Positions 8,691-17,098 of a stretch of DNA of 35,098 bases are shown here, piece by piece. Every line of letters begins with the position of its first letter. Within the stretch, counting starts at the first letter, position 1. The translations under genes were made by a program, and so were the position numbers. The DNA lies in NCBI GenBank assembly GCA_030605085.1, contig JAUWBH010000045.1, positions 1-35,098 on the forward strand, written 5' to 3'. The stretch comes from Promethearchaeota archaeon (GTDB lineage: Archaea; Asgardarchaeota; Lokiarchaeia; Sigynarchaeales; SOKP01). A model generated the notes under the pieces. The model saw only the letters and a list, made by a program, of their open reading frames with translations, did not search any database and was not told where the DNA came from.

Positions 8691-10049
8691 ATGTTTAAAT
8701 ACAGTGTTTCAATACTGGGAACTGGTTTTATAGGTCTATGTTCTGCAGCTTGTTTTGCTCAAAAGGATATCAAAGTTTTGGCATCAACGCATAATAAGAA
8801 AAAAGCAGAAATTATAAATGATTTTAAATCGCCTTTTTTTGAAGAGGGCTTGAATGAGATGTTAGCAGAAATAAAAGAACAAAAGCCTGAGCTTTTAAAA
8901 TGTTTAACCGATCCTGTTCAAGCAGTTCTTGAAACAGACATTTCCATGATAACGCAAGGAACTCCAATGCGTCCAGATAAATCAATTAATTTAGGATATA
9001 TTGAGAGTACAGCTAAAGAAATTGGAGAGGCATTAAAAAAATCAGATAAATATCGTCTTATCGTAGTTAGATCAACCGTAGTTCCCGGTACATCGAGAAA
9101 TTTAGTAGGAAAAATCATAACTGAAGTTTCTGGAAAAGAACCAGGAAAAGACTTTGGATTGTGTATGCAGCCAGAATTCTTAGCTGAAGGTCGTTCTTTA
9201 GAAGATACTCTTTATCCTGATAGAATCATCATTGGAGACATTGACGAAAAAAGTGGTTCAATGTTACAAGAATTTTACGAGTATTTTTACGGAGATCATT
9301 TAAAAAACTGTCCAATATTAAGAATGAATTTAGAAAGTGCCGAATTAGTTAAATATGGAAATAATTGCCTACTTGCAACAAAGATATCGTATGCTAATGA
9401 ATTTGCTAATTTTGCTGAACTCGTTCCTAATGTCGATGTAGTTCAAGTTATGGAAGGAGTCGGGCTAGATTATAGAATAAATCATAGATTCTTAGGCGCA
9501 GGCGTAGGTTTTGGAGGAGCATGCTTCCATAAAGATGTAAATGCAATTACTAAATGGTCAAGATCTATGGGATATACTTCAAAAATTTTAGAAGCTGTAT
9601 TAGAAAGGAATGATTTGAGAGCCATTAGGATTGTCGATATTGCTGAAGGTTTGGTAGGTAAACTTGAAGGAAAGAAAGTAACTTTACTGGGACTTTCTTT
9701 TAAACCCGGGACAGATGATATGAGAGAAGCACCTAGTATTCGTGTTATAGAGGAGTTAAAAAGAAGAAATGTTACAGATATTATTGGTTATGACACCAAA
9801 GCAAAAGAATCCGCCGAAGAAGCAATAGGAGATAAAATAAAGTATGCTGAAACAATTGAAGAAACTTTAAAAGATTCCGAATGTGCCCTATTGATTACAG
9901 ATTGGGACGAATTTAAGAAAATTACGCCCGAAGATTTTAAAAAGTACATGAAAGTTCCGAATCTCGTTGATGGAAGGAGAATTTATGATTATGATGAATT
10001 CAATAAAGCCATAAATTTCAGAGCTATGGGACGAATTGATTTAGAATAA
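8691..10049 (+). CDS. UDP-glucose / GDP-mannose 6-dehydrogenase family
   Basis: A 452-residue NAD-dependent enzyme oxidising a nucleotide sugar to its uronic acid, supplying surface-glycan precursors. The Rossmann motif GTGFIGLCSA is at residues 10-19. The central domain holds the conserved NNCLLATKISYANEF lysine segment and the catalytic cysteine in GFGGACFHKD near residue 280. The C-terminal domain opens with VTLLGLSFKPGTDDMREAPS, as in the family. UDP-glucose is the commonest substrate, but UDP-ManNAc or GDP-mannose cannot be excluded. It is separate from the glycosyltransferase cluster near 27-34 kb but could feed it. Confidence 0.92.
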   Translation: MFKYSVSILGTGFIGLCSAACFAQKDIKVLASTHNKKKAEIINDFKSPFFEEGLNEMLAEIKEQKPELLKCLTDPVQAVLETDISMITQGTPMRPDKSINLGYIESTAKEIGEALKKSDKYRLIVVRSTVVPGTSRNLVGKIITEVSGKEPGKDFGLCMQPEFLAEGRSLEDTLYPDRIIIGDIDEKSGSMLQEFYEYFYGDHLKNCPILRMNLESAELVKYGNNCLLATKISYANEFANFAELVPNVDVVQVMEGVGLDYRINHRFLGAGVGFGGACFHKDVNAITKWSRSMGYTSKILEAVLERNDLRAIRIVDIAEGLVGKLEGKKVTLLGLSFKPGTDDMREAPSIRVIEELKRRNVTDIIGYDTKAKESAEEAIGDKIKYAETIEETLKDSECALLITDWDEFKKITPEDFKKYMKVPNLVDGRRIYDYDEFNKAINFRAMGRIDLE

Positions 10050-10148
10050 AAAAAATAGTAATTTAATAAATTTTTTAATCCCATTTATTTTTTGAATAAC
10101 TTGTACTAAATCAATACGAAAAATGTATCAGAATGTAAGATAGACAAC

Positions 10149-10319
10149 TTAAATCTTAGTCCGATGTTTGATAATTACTGTCAAAACAATATCATTTCTA
10201 AATTGGCATTGAGATAATTTAATATCTTCCAATCTTAAATAATCATTCTCCTTTATAAATTTTTCAAATGCTTGCTTTATCCTAGAGGGCAATCCTTGAT
10301 ACATTTTGATTTTTAACAT
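10149..10319 (-). CDS. Small uncharacterised protein, 56 residues
   Basis: A short reading frame starting at ATG 10319, preceded by a fair ribosome binding site (AAAGGA). It encodes 56 residues beginning MLKIKMYQGLPSRIKQAFEK, a basic amphipathic helix followed by a strand-like DIVLTVIIKHRTKI. It lies 50 bases downstream of the coiled-coil protein gene on the same strand, so it may be the third gene of the leftward actin-locus operon. No family is recognised. Confidence 0.4.
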   Translation of the reverse strand: MLKIKMYQGLPSRIKQAFEKFIKENDYLRLEDIKLSQCQFRNDIVLTVIIKHRTKI

Positions 10320-10369
10320 ATCTTCCTTTAACCTTATTTTTTTTGTTATTATTATTTATTATATAAAGA

Positions 10370-11260
10370 TTAATCTTCGTCATCATCCTGTTTAGCCTGT
10401 TTCTTTAATAAATAATTTAATTTCGAGGTATATTTCTTAACACCTTGTAAATCGTTAATATCGTAAGAAAGATCCACAATTCCATAGTAAATATCAATTG
10501 CTTTTTGAAGATTTTTTTTATTGATTTCTTTTTTAGCTTTTTGTAGCAGCTCTTTTATGCGTTTTTTAGTTTTTTCAACATATTCAACACTTTTCTTTTC
10601 AATAGTCTCAATGTCTGCTTGATACTTATTTATTAATACAATTTCTATTTCTGTTATTAATTCATAAATATGTTTTGGATTTTCGCTATCCCAATTTGAA
10701 TATGAAGGTATTTTTTCTTTAAATTTATTTTCCTCTATTTCCTCTTCTTTAAACAATTCAATTATTTTAGAGGGAATTTTTAATTTAGGTTTTTCAGGAT
10801 AATTTGTAAAATCTATCCCAATAATAAAATGATCATCAACCGTGATTGACAAATAAACATTAGCATTAGTAATAGAATCAATAAATTCCGTTTGAAAATA
10901 ATACATTAAATCTTTGGCTTCTTGGGCTGCTAAAATTTCTTTATAAATAATTTGTGAAGTATCTTCCTTAATTTTATCCTTAATTTCGCCCGCACTTACC
11001 TCAATTTGAGGTTCCTCGGTAATTTGAGATTCGGGTTTAATTTCTACTTCTTGTTTCACATCAGAGCTTTCTTTTACTTGAGCTATTTGTTGTAAAATAT
11101 CTCTTAATTCTTGTTCCAATGATTCTTTCTTCGATTTAAAATCTTCAAGAGGTATCGAGGCTTGTTCTAATTGTTTTTTCAAACTCTGAATTTCTTGAAC
11201 AATTTCTTTAATTCTTGATTTTAGTTGATTTATTTTTTCTAATATTTCTTCTTCGTTCAA
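10370..11260 (-). CDS. Coiled-coil protein, partner of the actin-like paralogue
   Basis: A 296-residue protein with an N-terminal coiled coil over roughly residues 1-65 (leucine and isoleucine heptads in INQLKSRIKEIVQEIQSLKK). A glutamate-rich linker follows, then a globular segment near residues 115-180 with alternating strands (NVYLSITVDDHFIIGIDFTN). The C-terminal helices (KKNLQKAIDIYYGIVDLS) look TPR-like, and the tail is acidic (DDDED). The gene follows the pseudo-ATPase at 11267-12328 after 6 bases, so the two are co-expressed. The architecture suits a filament-binding or scaffolding role; that is inference. No known family recognised. Confidence 0.7.
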   Translation of the reverse strand: MNEEEILEKINQLKSRIKEIVQEIQSLKKQLEQASIPLEDFKSKKESLEQELRDILQQIAQVKESSDVKQEVEIKPESQITEEPQIEVSAGEIKDKIKEDTSQIIYKEILAAQEAKDLMYYFQTEFIDSITNANVYLSITVDDHFIIGIDFTNYPEKPKLKIPSKIIELFKEEEIEENKFKEKIPSYSNWDSENPKHIYELITEIEIVLINKYQADIETIEKKSVEYVEKTKKRIKELLQKAKKEINKKNLQKAIDIYYGIVDLSYDINDLQGVKKYTSKLNYLLKKQAKQDDDED

Positions 11261-11266
11261 ACCTTA

Positions 11267-12328
11267 TTACACGCTAAAATTATTTTTAATTTTTTTTTTT
11301 ACCAATTTTTCAAACCCTATTGCGTTAGAAAATATTGGATCTTTAACTTTAATAATTCTTTCGATATCAGATTCGGCAATTAAATTATTTTTTAAGATTA
11401 ACATCTCAATTTCATTCCAAAATAAACCCAATGCTTCACCGGCTAAAATATAATATTCAATTTCTGCTTCTAATGGCAAGTATTTTACCACATCAATTAT
11501 GTTATCAACAATTTCAGCTGAAATTTGACGGATAAAATGTTCTTTTACCTTACTAATATCGTATGTTTTGCCAGAGATCTGAACTTTGTCCTTATTACTT
11601 CTAATACTCTGTAAGATTGAATTAGGATTTATTATGGTTCCTGCTTGTTGTTGTAAGGCGAGAGCAATTTTATTAGATAAAATAAATAGCGATGCGTTTA
11701 TTAAATTTCGAGAGGCGTTCCTAATTAATTTACCATCGTAAATGGTTAAAATCTCTGTTGTTAGATCTAAAGAAATCACAACTGCGTCTACAGCCATATT
11801 TTCTTCAATGCTTGAAACTACATTGTAATATGTTCCATAAGATTCAGGCATTATCAAAACTTGCCTAATATTTAGTTTTTTATTGATTATTTCTTTCGTT
11901 GCTTCATTTTTAATTCTTATCTCGAATTCACCTTTTAACTTAGCACTTAATTCTTTCATCTTTTCAACATTTGTAGAAATTGGAACACCTATTCCAAGAA
12001 CGATGTCTTCTTCGTCATTTTTTAAAATTATTGGTAAGACCGCTTTAATTAACAAGAAAATGTCGTCAATTTTTTTAAGATTTCCTTGGTCCAAAATAAA
12101 ATGTTTGATTTCGCTCTGAGTCCGCGCCAATTCACCAATGTAGTATTCTTTATCGTCTTCTATAAGTATAAGATTACTTTCCCAAGTCTTATCTACCGTT
12201 AAATCCCCCCAACCTACAGGATCACTAGAACCTATTATGTTAGGAATCAATATTTTTATAGATTCGCTCGAAAACTTAATCTCTCCACCAATATCTATTC
12301 CAATACCTAAAATGATCCAATCACCCAT
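11267..12328 (-). CDS. Actin-fold paralogue with an eroded nucleotide site
   Basis: A 353-residue protein clearly paralogous to the actin-like ATPase encoded divergently at 12499. Shared landmarks include the N-terminal LIPNIIGSSDP segment, YYIGELARTQSE, GIGVPIST, MPESYGTYYN and the C-terminal DPIFSNAIGFE. The ATP-binding motifs have decayed. Phosphate-1 is DIGGEIK (one residue shorter, no threonine/serine) where the paralogue has DLGTSTIK. Phosphate-2 is DLTTEIL near residue 188, lacking the glycines of DIGHGSTD. The adenosine motif is AGEAL instead of CGGGA. I infer a pseudo-ATPase that may cap, nucleate or copolymerise with the active form. It leads an operon with the coiled-coil gene. Confidence 0.75.
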   Translation of the reverse strand: MGDWIILGIGIDIGGEIKFSSESIKILIPNIIGSSDPVGWGDLTVDKTWESNLILIEDDKEYYIGELARTQSEIKHFILDQGNLKKIDDIFLLIKAVLPIILKNDEEDIVLGIGVPISTNVEKMKELSAKLKGEFEIRIKNEATKEIINKKLNIRQVLIMPESYGTYYNVVSSIEENMAVDAVVISLDLTTEILTIYDGKLIRNASRNLINASLFILSNKIALALQQQAGTIINPNSILQSIRSNKDKVQISGKTYDISKVKEHFIRQISAEIVDNIIDVVKYLPLEAEIEYYILAGEALGLFWNEIEMLILKNNLIAESDIERIIKVKDPIFSNAIGFEKLVKKKIKNNFSV

Positions 12329-12454
12329 TTTGTATGCAATTTTAATCGAACAGTTAATAGTTGTGAATATAATGTTTAAACAATCAGCAAATTAACGAGA
12401 GAATAATATTAAAAATAAGTTATTCAATTATAAATATAAATTAGAAAATAAAAC

Positions 12455-12464
12455 TATTTATAAT
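12455..12464 (+). promoter_or_regulatory. Putative TATA element for the actin-like gene
   Basis: TATTTATAAT lies about 35 bases upstream of the ATG at 12499, inside the 170-base space shared with the divergent pseudo-ATPase operon. Position and composition suit an archaeal TATA box, but the surroundings are AT-rich, so the call is weak. Confidence 0.25.
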
Positions 12465-12498
12465 AACAAGAAATCTAAATTTTTTAGGTGAGAATATC

Positions 12499-13524
12499 AT
12501 GGTATTATATGTAGGTTGCGACCTTGGCACAAGTACAATAAAAATCTCGTGTGAGAATACTAAATTTTTAATACCTTCTTTAATCGGTGAGCCAAATCCT
12601 GGCTGGTCTGGAGCTTCATTTGACAAAAGTCTTGAGAAGAATTTAGTATTAATTGACGGAAGAGACTCTTGGTATGTTGGAGAATTAGCTCGAATGCAAT
12701 CGGAAGTAAAACGTACTCTCGCAGCTGATGGTCAAATGAAATCAGCTGAAGAAACTTTTTTGGCTCTAAAAGCAGCATTAGGGTTATTAATTGATATAAG
12801 TGATAAAGAGGTTATATTAGCTACAGGTGTACCAGTCGCCACAAGCCAAGAAGTGATGAAAAATCTCAGTAGGATGTTAAAAGGGAATATCGAAATAAAC
12901 GTAAAAAACGACGCCACAGGCGATACTAAACGAATTACTGTAAATATTCAAAAGTGTTTAGTATTGCCAGAGCCTTATGGTACTTACTACTCGACTTTAA
13001 AAGAAAAGGGAGAAGAAGAGGCTGTTGACACTGTAATAATTGATATAGGACATGGAAGTACCGATATTTTAACGATGTACCAAGGACGTCCCATGCGTAC
13101 GGCCAGTGGAAGTATGAGAGAAGCGACAGATACGCTCACAAACCGGATGGCAAGCGCTCTTCAGGAAAAAACAAATCATATCGTTAAACCATTTGATTTA
13201 ATGACAATAATTAGACAGCAAAAAGATAATGTAATGATCGGAGGTCAGACTTATTCTATTAAGAGCATCAAGGATTTTTACGCAAAACAGATTGCCAAAG
13301 TTATGATTGACGAAGTCATGAGACTTATATCAACATTACCACCGGACGCATTCGTAGAATATTATATAATTTGTGGTGGGGGTGCTTATACATTCGGGGA
13401 TTTCATTAAAGAGGCTATTATCGATGGTAAATTAGTCTCATCTCCAGATGCAGTTATTATTCCAGAAGATCCTGTCTTAAGCAATGCAAAGGGTTTCGAA
13501 CTTATTGCCCAATCACAGAAATAA
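12499..13524 (+). CDS. Actin-like ATPase (archaeal ParM / Ta0583-type)
   Basis: A 341-residue actin-superfamily protein expected to bind ATP and form filaments. Phosphate-1 DLGTSTIK is at residues 8-15, phosphate-2 DIGHGSTDIL at 182-191 and the adenosine motif CGGGAY at 292-297. The length and lack of long insertions fit the archaeal Ta0583/ParM group rather than eukaryote-like Lokiactin. A strong AGGTGAG at 12485-12491 sits 7 bases before the ATG. Upstream and divergent is its degenerate paralogue; downstream follow two helical proteins that are likely partners. Possible roles are DNA segregation, cell shape or membrane organisation; the sequence does not choose among them. Confidence 0.88.
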   Translation: MVLYVGCDLGTSTIKISCENTKFLIPSLIGEPNPGWSGASFDKSLEKNLVLIDGRDSWYVGELARMQSEVKRTLAADGQMKSAEETFLALKAALGLLIDISDKEVILATGVPVATSQEVMKNLSRMLKGNIEINVKNDATGDTKRITVNIQKCLVLPEPYGTYYSTLKEKGEEEAVDTVIIDIGHGSTDILTMYQGRPMRTASGSMREATDTLTNRMASALQEKTNHIVKPFDLMTIIRQQKDNVMIGGQTYSIKSIKDFYAKQIAKVMIDEVMRLISTLPPDAFVEYYIICGGGAYTFGDFIKEAIIDGKLVSSPDAVIIPEDPVLSNAKGFELIAQSQK

Positions 13525-13736
13525 AAATTTATAATAACTATTTTTTTTCTTTTAATTTGGTAATTTTAATTTTTATAAATTAGCAAATACTTATTATTTT
13601 TGATTATCTTTTCGATTTTAACATAAACAAAGAATAAATAAGAAAATTTATACTTTTAATTTAGAACTCTTTTGTAAATTTTAATAAATAACAATTTTAA
13701 TTCAAAATATTTATCACAATCTCTTGGACGATTAAA

Positions 13737-14384
13737 ATGGGAGAAAAATCACCTCAAAAAGAAATTAAAAAGCTTGAAGATACCGTAAAAGATGTATTAG
13801 ATAATATTTCTGGAATGGAATCGTCCAGTAACACCGCAGTAGATGCCGAACTTTCTGATTTAGAAGATATCGTAAAAGGGGCGTTAACCGAATTAACCGA
13901 TTTAGAAAATAATCTGTTAAATATTATTTCACCATCTCTAGATAATTTAAATAAGGATGGCAATTACTTAATGGCGGCTAGACGATTTCAAAATGCAATG
14001 AAGATAGCGCTTTTTGATGGAACAAGTAAGAGAGATATAAAAATATACGATGAGGGTTTTAATTTTTACAATAGTGCTCTAGAAATAATATCTGCTACAG
14101 GAAACCAATCCGAGATTGATCAAGTTAAGACTGAATTTGCACACGCCCTCATTAAGATCATAACTAAAACTGAAAATACTAATGACCCTGAATTTGAACC
14201 GTTTGCATTTAGAGCTTGTAAAAGCTTAGCTGAAATTTACGATTATTTTAAGCAATTTAAGGTTAGCGCCGAATTTCACGTTCGCACAGGGGATTTAAAA
14301 TCCGATAATCCTCTTATAGCGGAGTTAGAGTATTTTCAAGCGGTCCTTGATCATATTTTACTGAAAAATATAAAAGCAGCATAA
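13737..14384 (+). CDS. Helical protein downstream of actin-like gene, TPR-like C-terminal half
   Basis: A 215-residue protein, nearly all helix. The first 65 residues are an acidic coiled coil (DLEDIVKGALTELTDLENN). The remainder has paired helices of TPR character: YLMAARRFQNAMKIALFDG, then YNSALEIISATGN, then FEPFAFRACKSLAEIYDYF. A similar helix pair occurs in the coiled-coil partner of the paralogous actin (10370-11260), suggesting parallel roles in the two divergent units. It follows the ATPase gene after 212 bases and precedes another helical gene by 39. No known family recognised. Confidence 0.65.
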   Translation: MGEKSPQKEIKKLEDTVKDVLDNISGMESSSNTAVDAELSDLEDIVKGALTELTDLENNLLNIISPSLDNLNKDGNYLMAARRFQNAMKIALFDGTSKRDIKIYDEGFNFYNSALEIISATGNQSEIDQVKTEFAHALIKIITKTENTNDPEFEPFAFRACKSLAEIYDYFKQFKVSAEFHVRTGDLKSDNPLIAELEYFQAVLDHILLKNIKAA

Positions 14385-14423
14385 GAATATAGTGCAAACC
14401 TTAAACTTAAACATATAAAAAAT

Positions 14424-14999
14424 ATGGCAAATGAATTAATTAGAGCAGTTGATCAAATTAAACCTGAACTTGTTGTTCAAGTCCAAAATAAGATCGAAGT
14501 CTTAGCTGCTCAGAGAAGACTTAGCGCTAAAAATATTATTTTTTTGCTAGATTTAATTAAAAAGAAATTAGAAAAACCAATAGACGCATCATCAGTGGAA
14601 CTTATTCAAATACCAACCAAGGCCACGCCCTTATCTGAAGAAAAAGTAAGCGCTATAAAAGAATCTCTAACTAAAGGGATACAACTACTCCAAACAGCTC
14701 ATCCAAATGTAAGAATTCCAGTAAACGCTCAAATTGACACCAGTGAAATAATTTCTGAATTAAAAGAGGTAATTTCGTCAGAAATTAGTAAAGAAATAAA
14801 ATCTCTTTCAACCGAGATCGTTTCCAAGATTTTAAGTAGTTTACCAAGAGGTGGCGGAATGGCTTCTCGTCCTAGATCTGCTGGAACCATTTCCGACGAA
14901 GATATGCCTGAAATTGAAATTATTGAAGGCGGTCCAAGAGAAAAACCTAAAAGACCAAAGCTAGACGATATGCTAGATTCAGTCATAGTTAGCGAATAA
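14424..14999 (+). CDS. Uncharacterised helical protein with a charged C-terminal tail
   Basis: A 191-residue protein. The first 55 residues form helices (LVVQVQNKIEVLAAQRRLSAKN), followed by a linker and an amphipathic helix at about 110-140 (ISSEISKEIKSLSTEIVSKI). A flexible glycine/arginine patch (RGGGMASRPRS) leads to an acidic and basic tail ending KLDDMLDSVIVSE. Disordered tails of this kind often carry short binding motifs. Its place after the actin-like ATPase and TPR-like gene suggests a shared operon. No enzyme motif is visible. Confidence 0.6.
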   Translation: MANELIRAVDQIKPELVVQVQNKIEVLAAQRRLSAKNIIFLLDLIKKKLEKPIDASSVELIQIPTKATPLSEEKVSAIKESLTKGIQLLQTAHPNVRIPVNAQIDTSEIISELKEVISSEISKEIKSLSTEIVSKILSSLPRGGGMASRPRSAGTISDEDMPEIEIIEGGPREKPKRPKLDDMLDSVIVSE

Positions 15000-15205
15000 C
15001 CTTCTGATTATTTATAATTTAGCGAAGAATAGTTTACTTAATAAATCTTATAACAAATTTTTTAATTAAAAATTCTTTCTACAAATTAAGTTTGTAATAA
15101 TAAAATAAAAATTAGAAGGAATTTAATTAACATTTACAAAACTATCAATATTTTACGCTTATTTAACTTATTGTGACTGAGTTCAATGAAAAATGAGGTA
15201 AAAAA

Positions 15206-15469
15206 ATGCAAATATATAGGTTAAAAATAAACAGAAACATCTGCTCTGGCTGTAATGTCTGCGTAGTAAGCTGTCCAATCAATTTTGACCAACTAAGAGA
15301 AAAAGGATTTTTAACTGAAGAGAATGCAGTTATTTTAGTCAAAAATGGGATTGCTTATGATATTTACGATGATAATAGGAAAATAAACTGCGATGGATGC
15401 GGTGTATGTCTCGAGAATTGCCCACAAGAAGCCATAGCGATTGAAATTTTAGAGTTAAAAGAGGTTTGA
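15206..15469 (+). CDS. fwdG: Formylmethanofuran dehydrogenase ferredoxin subunit FwdG-like
   Basis: An 87-residue ferredoxin with two [4Fe-4S] motifs, CSGCNVCVVSCP and CDGCGVCLENCP, each followed by the usual proline. It delivers low-potential electrons to the tungsten or molybdenum enzyme that reduces CO2 to a formyl group on methanofuran. A GAGGT at 15195-15199 supports the start. It opens the operon fwdG-fwdF-fwdD, with 5 bases to fwdF. Alone it could be any ferredoxin; the neighbours make the name. Confidence 0.8.
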   Translation: MQIYRLKINRNICSGCNVCVVSCPINFDQLREKGFLTEENAVILVKNGIAYDIYDDNRKINCDGCGVCLENCPQEAIAIEILELKEV

Positions 15470-15474
15470 TTTAA

Positions 15475-16194
15475 ATGTCGTTTCCAAAAATATCGAGAAC
15501 AATAAATGAGCAGGAAGAAGTCGTTAAAGTTCAATTCCTAATAGAAAGTTTAGAACTCATTTTAAACCGTGAAAAATGCATAGGTTGTGGTACATGTGCT
15601 AGAGTTTGTCCAAAAGAGGCAATTAGTAGAGGTCCGATTGCCGCGGCACGACGATTTCCAACTATGGAAGATATTATTCCAAATATTTATGACCCTAATT
15701 TGTGCGTATTCTGCGGGACTTGCGTTGTAATGTGTCCTTTCTCAGCTTTAACGCTAAAAAAAGACGGAGAAATTGTTGAATTAGATAAAATTACTATCGT
15801 TGAGAAAGAAGTAATACCTAAAATAGAATTCGAATCTAAAAAAATAACTGACAATGCAGGAGTCGAGAGAGTTGTAAAGCAATATACTGATGGAGAAGTA
15901 AGCGTTGTTGACGAAGAATGTGCTGGTGGTTGTCAAGCTTGTGCTGATGTTTGTCCCTCTGGGGCTATTACGATCCCACCAAAATCAGATAAAGGTTGGG
16001 AATCTGTACCAAATGTGGTTGTTGATTCAGAGAAATGTATATCTTGCGGTTCATGCGACAATGCCTGTCCAACAGGGGCTATAAAATTAAAGATCACTGA
16101 GGTTAAATATTCAGGAGAATTTTCTGAACTATTTTGGCCTCCTTTGTTAGAAAGACTAAAAACATTAAGATGGAGTGAAGAGGAGGAAAAATAA
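15475..16194 (+). CDS. fwdF: Polyferredoxin subunit FwdF-like
   Basis: A 239-residue polyferredoxin wiring electrons into the formylmethanofuran dehydrogenase. Motifs in order: CIGCGTCARVCP, CVFCGTCVVMCP, a variant CAGGCQACADVCP and CISCGSCDNACP, giving four [4Fe-4S] clusters. Methanogen FwdF is longer and carries more clusters, so this is a compact form. It ends 2 bases before fwdD. Together with fwdG it forms the electron input arm. Confidence 0.78.
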   Translation: MSFPKISRTINEQEEVVKVQFLIESLELILNREKCIGCGTCARVCPKEAISRGPIAAARRFPTMEDIIPNIYDPNLCVFCGTCVVMCPFSALTLKKDGEIVELDKITIVEKEVIPKIEFESKKITDNAGVERVVKQYTDGEVSVVDEECAGGCQACADVCPSGAITIPPKSDKGWESVPNVVVDSEKCISCGSCDNACPTGAIKLKITEVKYSGEFSELFWPPLLERLKTLRWSEEEEK

Positions 16195-16196
16195 TT

Positions 16197-16592
16197 ATGA
16201 GTTTGAATAATTTAATATTATTAACAGGACGGACAATTAACCAAGGCGTTGCTCTTGAAGGTGGAAAAACCACGAAAGAAAATGTACGAGCTGCTGGGAT
16301 TTGTATTTTTGATAGTGATGATTTTAAAAAATTAGATTGTCTCGCAGGAACCCCTGTCAAAGTTATCACTGACTTTGGCGAAGTAATTGTCTATTCAACT
16401 ATTTCAGAAGAAGGACCACACCCAGGAATTATTTTTATACCATTAGGCCCTTGGGCAAATCAACTAGTAAACCCTGATTCTCAATCGTGCGGAACTCCAA
16501 CCTATAAAGGAATGAGTGCAAAGGTGGAAGTAGTTAAAGGTGGAAAAGTGTTAGATGCATTAAGTTTAATTAAAACATTAAAAGAGGCATAA
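16197..16592 (+). CDS. fwdD: Formylmethanofuran dehydrogenase subunit D
   Basis: A 131-residue molybdopterin-dinucleotide binding subunit. The N-terminus LILLTGRTINQGVALEGGK and the later GPHPGIIFIPLGPWANQL, followed by GTPTYKG, are typical of FwdD, which completes the pterin site together with FwdB. It starts right after the fwdF stop. A good AAAGAGG lies at its end and serves the fwdB start at 16596, showing that fwdB once followed immediately in this operon. Confidence 0.9.
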   Translation: MSLNNLILLTGRTINQGVALEGGKTTKENVRAAGICIFDSDDFKKLDCLAGTPVKVITDFGEVIVYSTISEEGPHPGIIFIPLGPWANQLVNPDSQSCGTPTYKGMSAKVEVVKGGKVLDALSLIKTLKEA

Positions 16593-16595
16593 AAA

Positions 16596-16676
16596 ATGGT
16601 AGAAAAGAAAATAGAAACTCATTATGACATTGTTTGCCCATTCTGTTCCTTAATAATTAAAGAATTCTTTAAGTAA
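16596..16676 (+). pseudogene. fwdB: Orphaned 5' fragment of fwdB (first 17 codons)
   Basis: The ATG at 16596 has a well-placed AAAGAGG and begins MVEKKIETHYDIVCPFC, matching MVEKKIKTHYDVVCPFC of the fwdB at 22525. Over the first 50 bases the two copies differ at 8 positions, mostly silent, so this is not a fresh target duplication. Homology ends after the TGT cysteine codon (16644-16646), and the frame stops at 16676. The lost sequence resumes only in the downstream copy. The break is 4-5 bases short of where intron 1 begins in the downstream gene. Confidence 0.85.
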
Positions 16677-17079
16677 AAGGGGTTCTTGTTTTACAATAAA
16701 ATTTAAAGCTTCACTATCTTTGATCTTAATCTCATAACCATATTTTCGAGCTAAAGCTTCACCAATCTTTCTTAAATCATCTGTAGCATTTTTAGCAATA
16801 TAGATGATATAACCTTCTGAATTATAATCTTCGAGTTCGGGCTTAACTTTCAAAAATTCCTTTTCTAAGTCGCTTGGTCCAAATTTTTTAACTCTTTTAG
16901 CTTGTATAATCCATATTTTACCGTTTTTTATTTTTATTGCATATATATCTTTACCTTTTTCACTACCTGAAGCCCCACGCCATTGAACATTTTTCCATTT
17001 ATCTCCTGTTTTTATTATCCAAAATATTAATCTTTCAAATTTTCGGCACAGAGAGACGTCTCAATATCTTAGGAAACAT
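16650..17079 (-). pseudogene. Mrr-like PD-(D/E)xK nuclease, frameshifted
   Basis: On the minus strand a frame open from about 17055 to the stop at 16650 encodes FERLIFWIIKTGDKW, GASGSEKGKDIYAI and KIWIIQAKRVKKF: the E, G-x-D and Q-x-K residues of the Mrr/restriction-like fold, with the later KFGPSDL also usual. No start codon lies in this frame. A plausible start, ATG at 17077-17079, is in another frame and joins it if one A of the AAAA run near 17039-17042 is removed. I read it as a nuclease gene with a one-base frameshift. It could be the homing or restriction function of the insertion. Its 3' end contains a 16-bp palindrome (16657-16672). Confidence 0.6.
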
Positions 17080-17086
17080 TGGTGGT
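17074..17086. repeat. 13-bp direct repeat, left copy
   Basis: AAACATTGGTGGT here recurs exactly at 22298-22310, on either side of the giant gene. It overlaps the likely start codon of the nuclease gene. It may be a target-site duplication or chance. Confidence 0.4.
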
Positions 17087-17098
17087 TTAATTTCTTAC

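Noticed and set aside
16647..16676. A mini-intron in the orphan fwdB fragment because its tail also reads KEFF
   Set aside because: The similarity comes from the palindrome TTAAAGAATTCTTTAA, which is explained by the nuclease C-terminus on the other strand. No bulge-helix-bulge can be drawn there.
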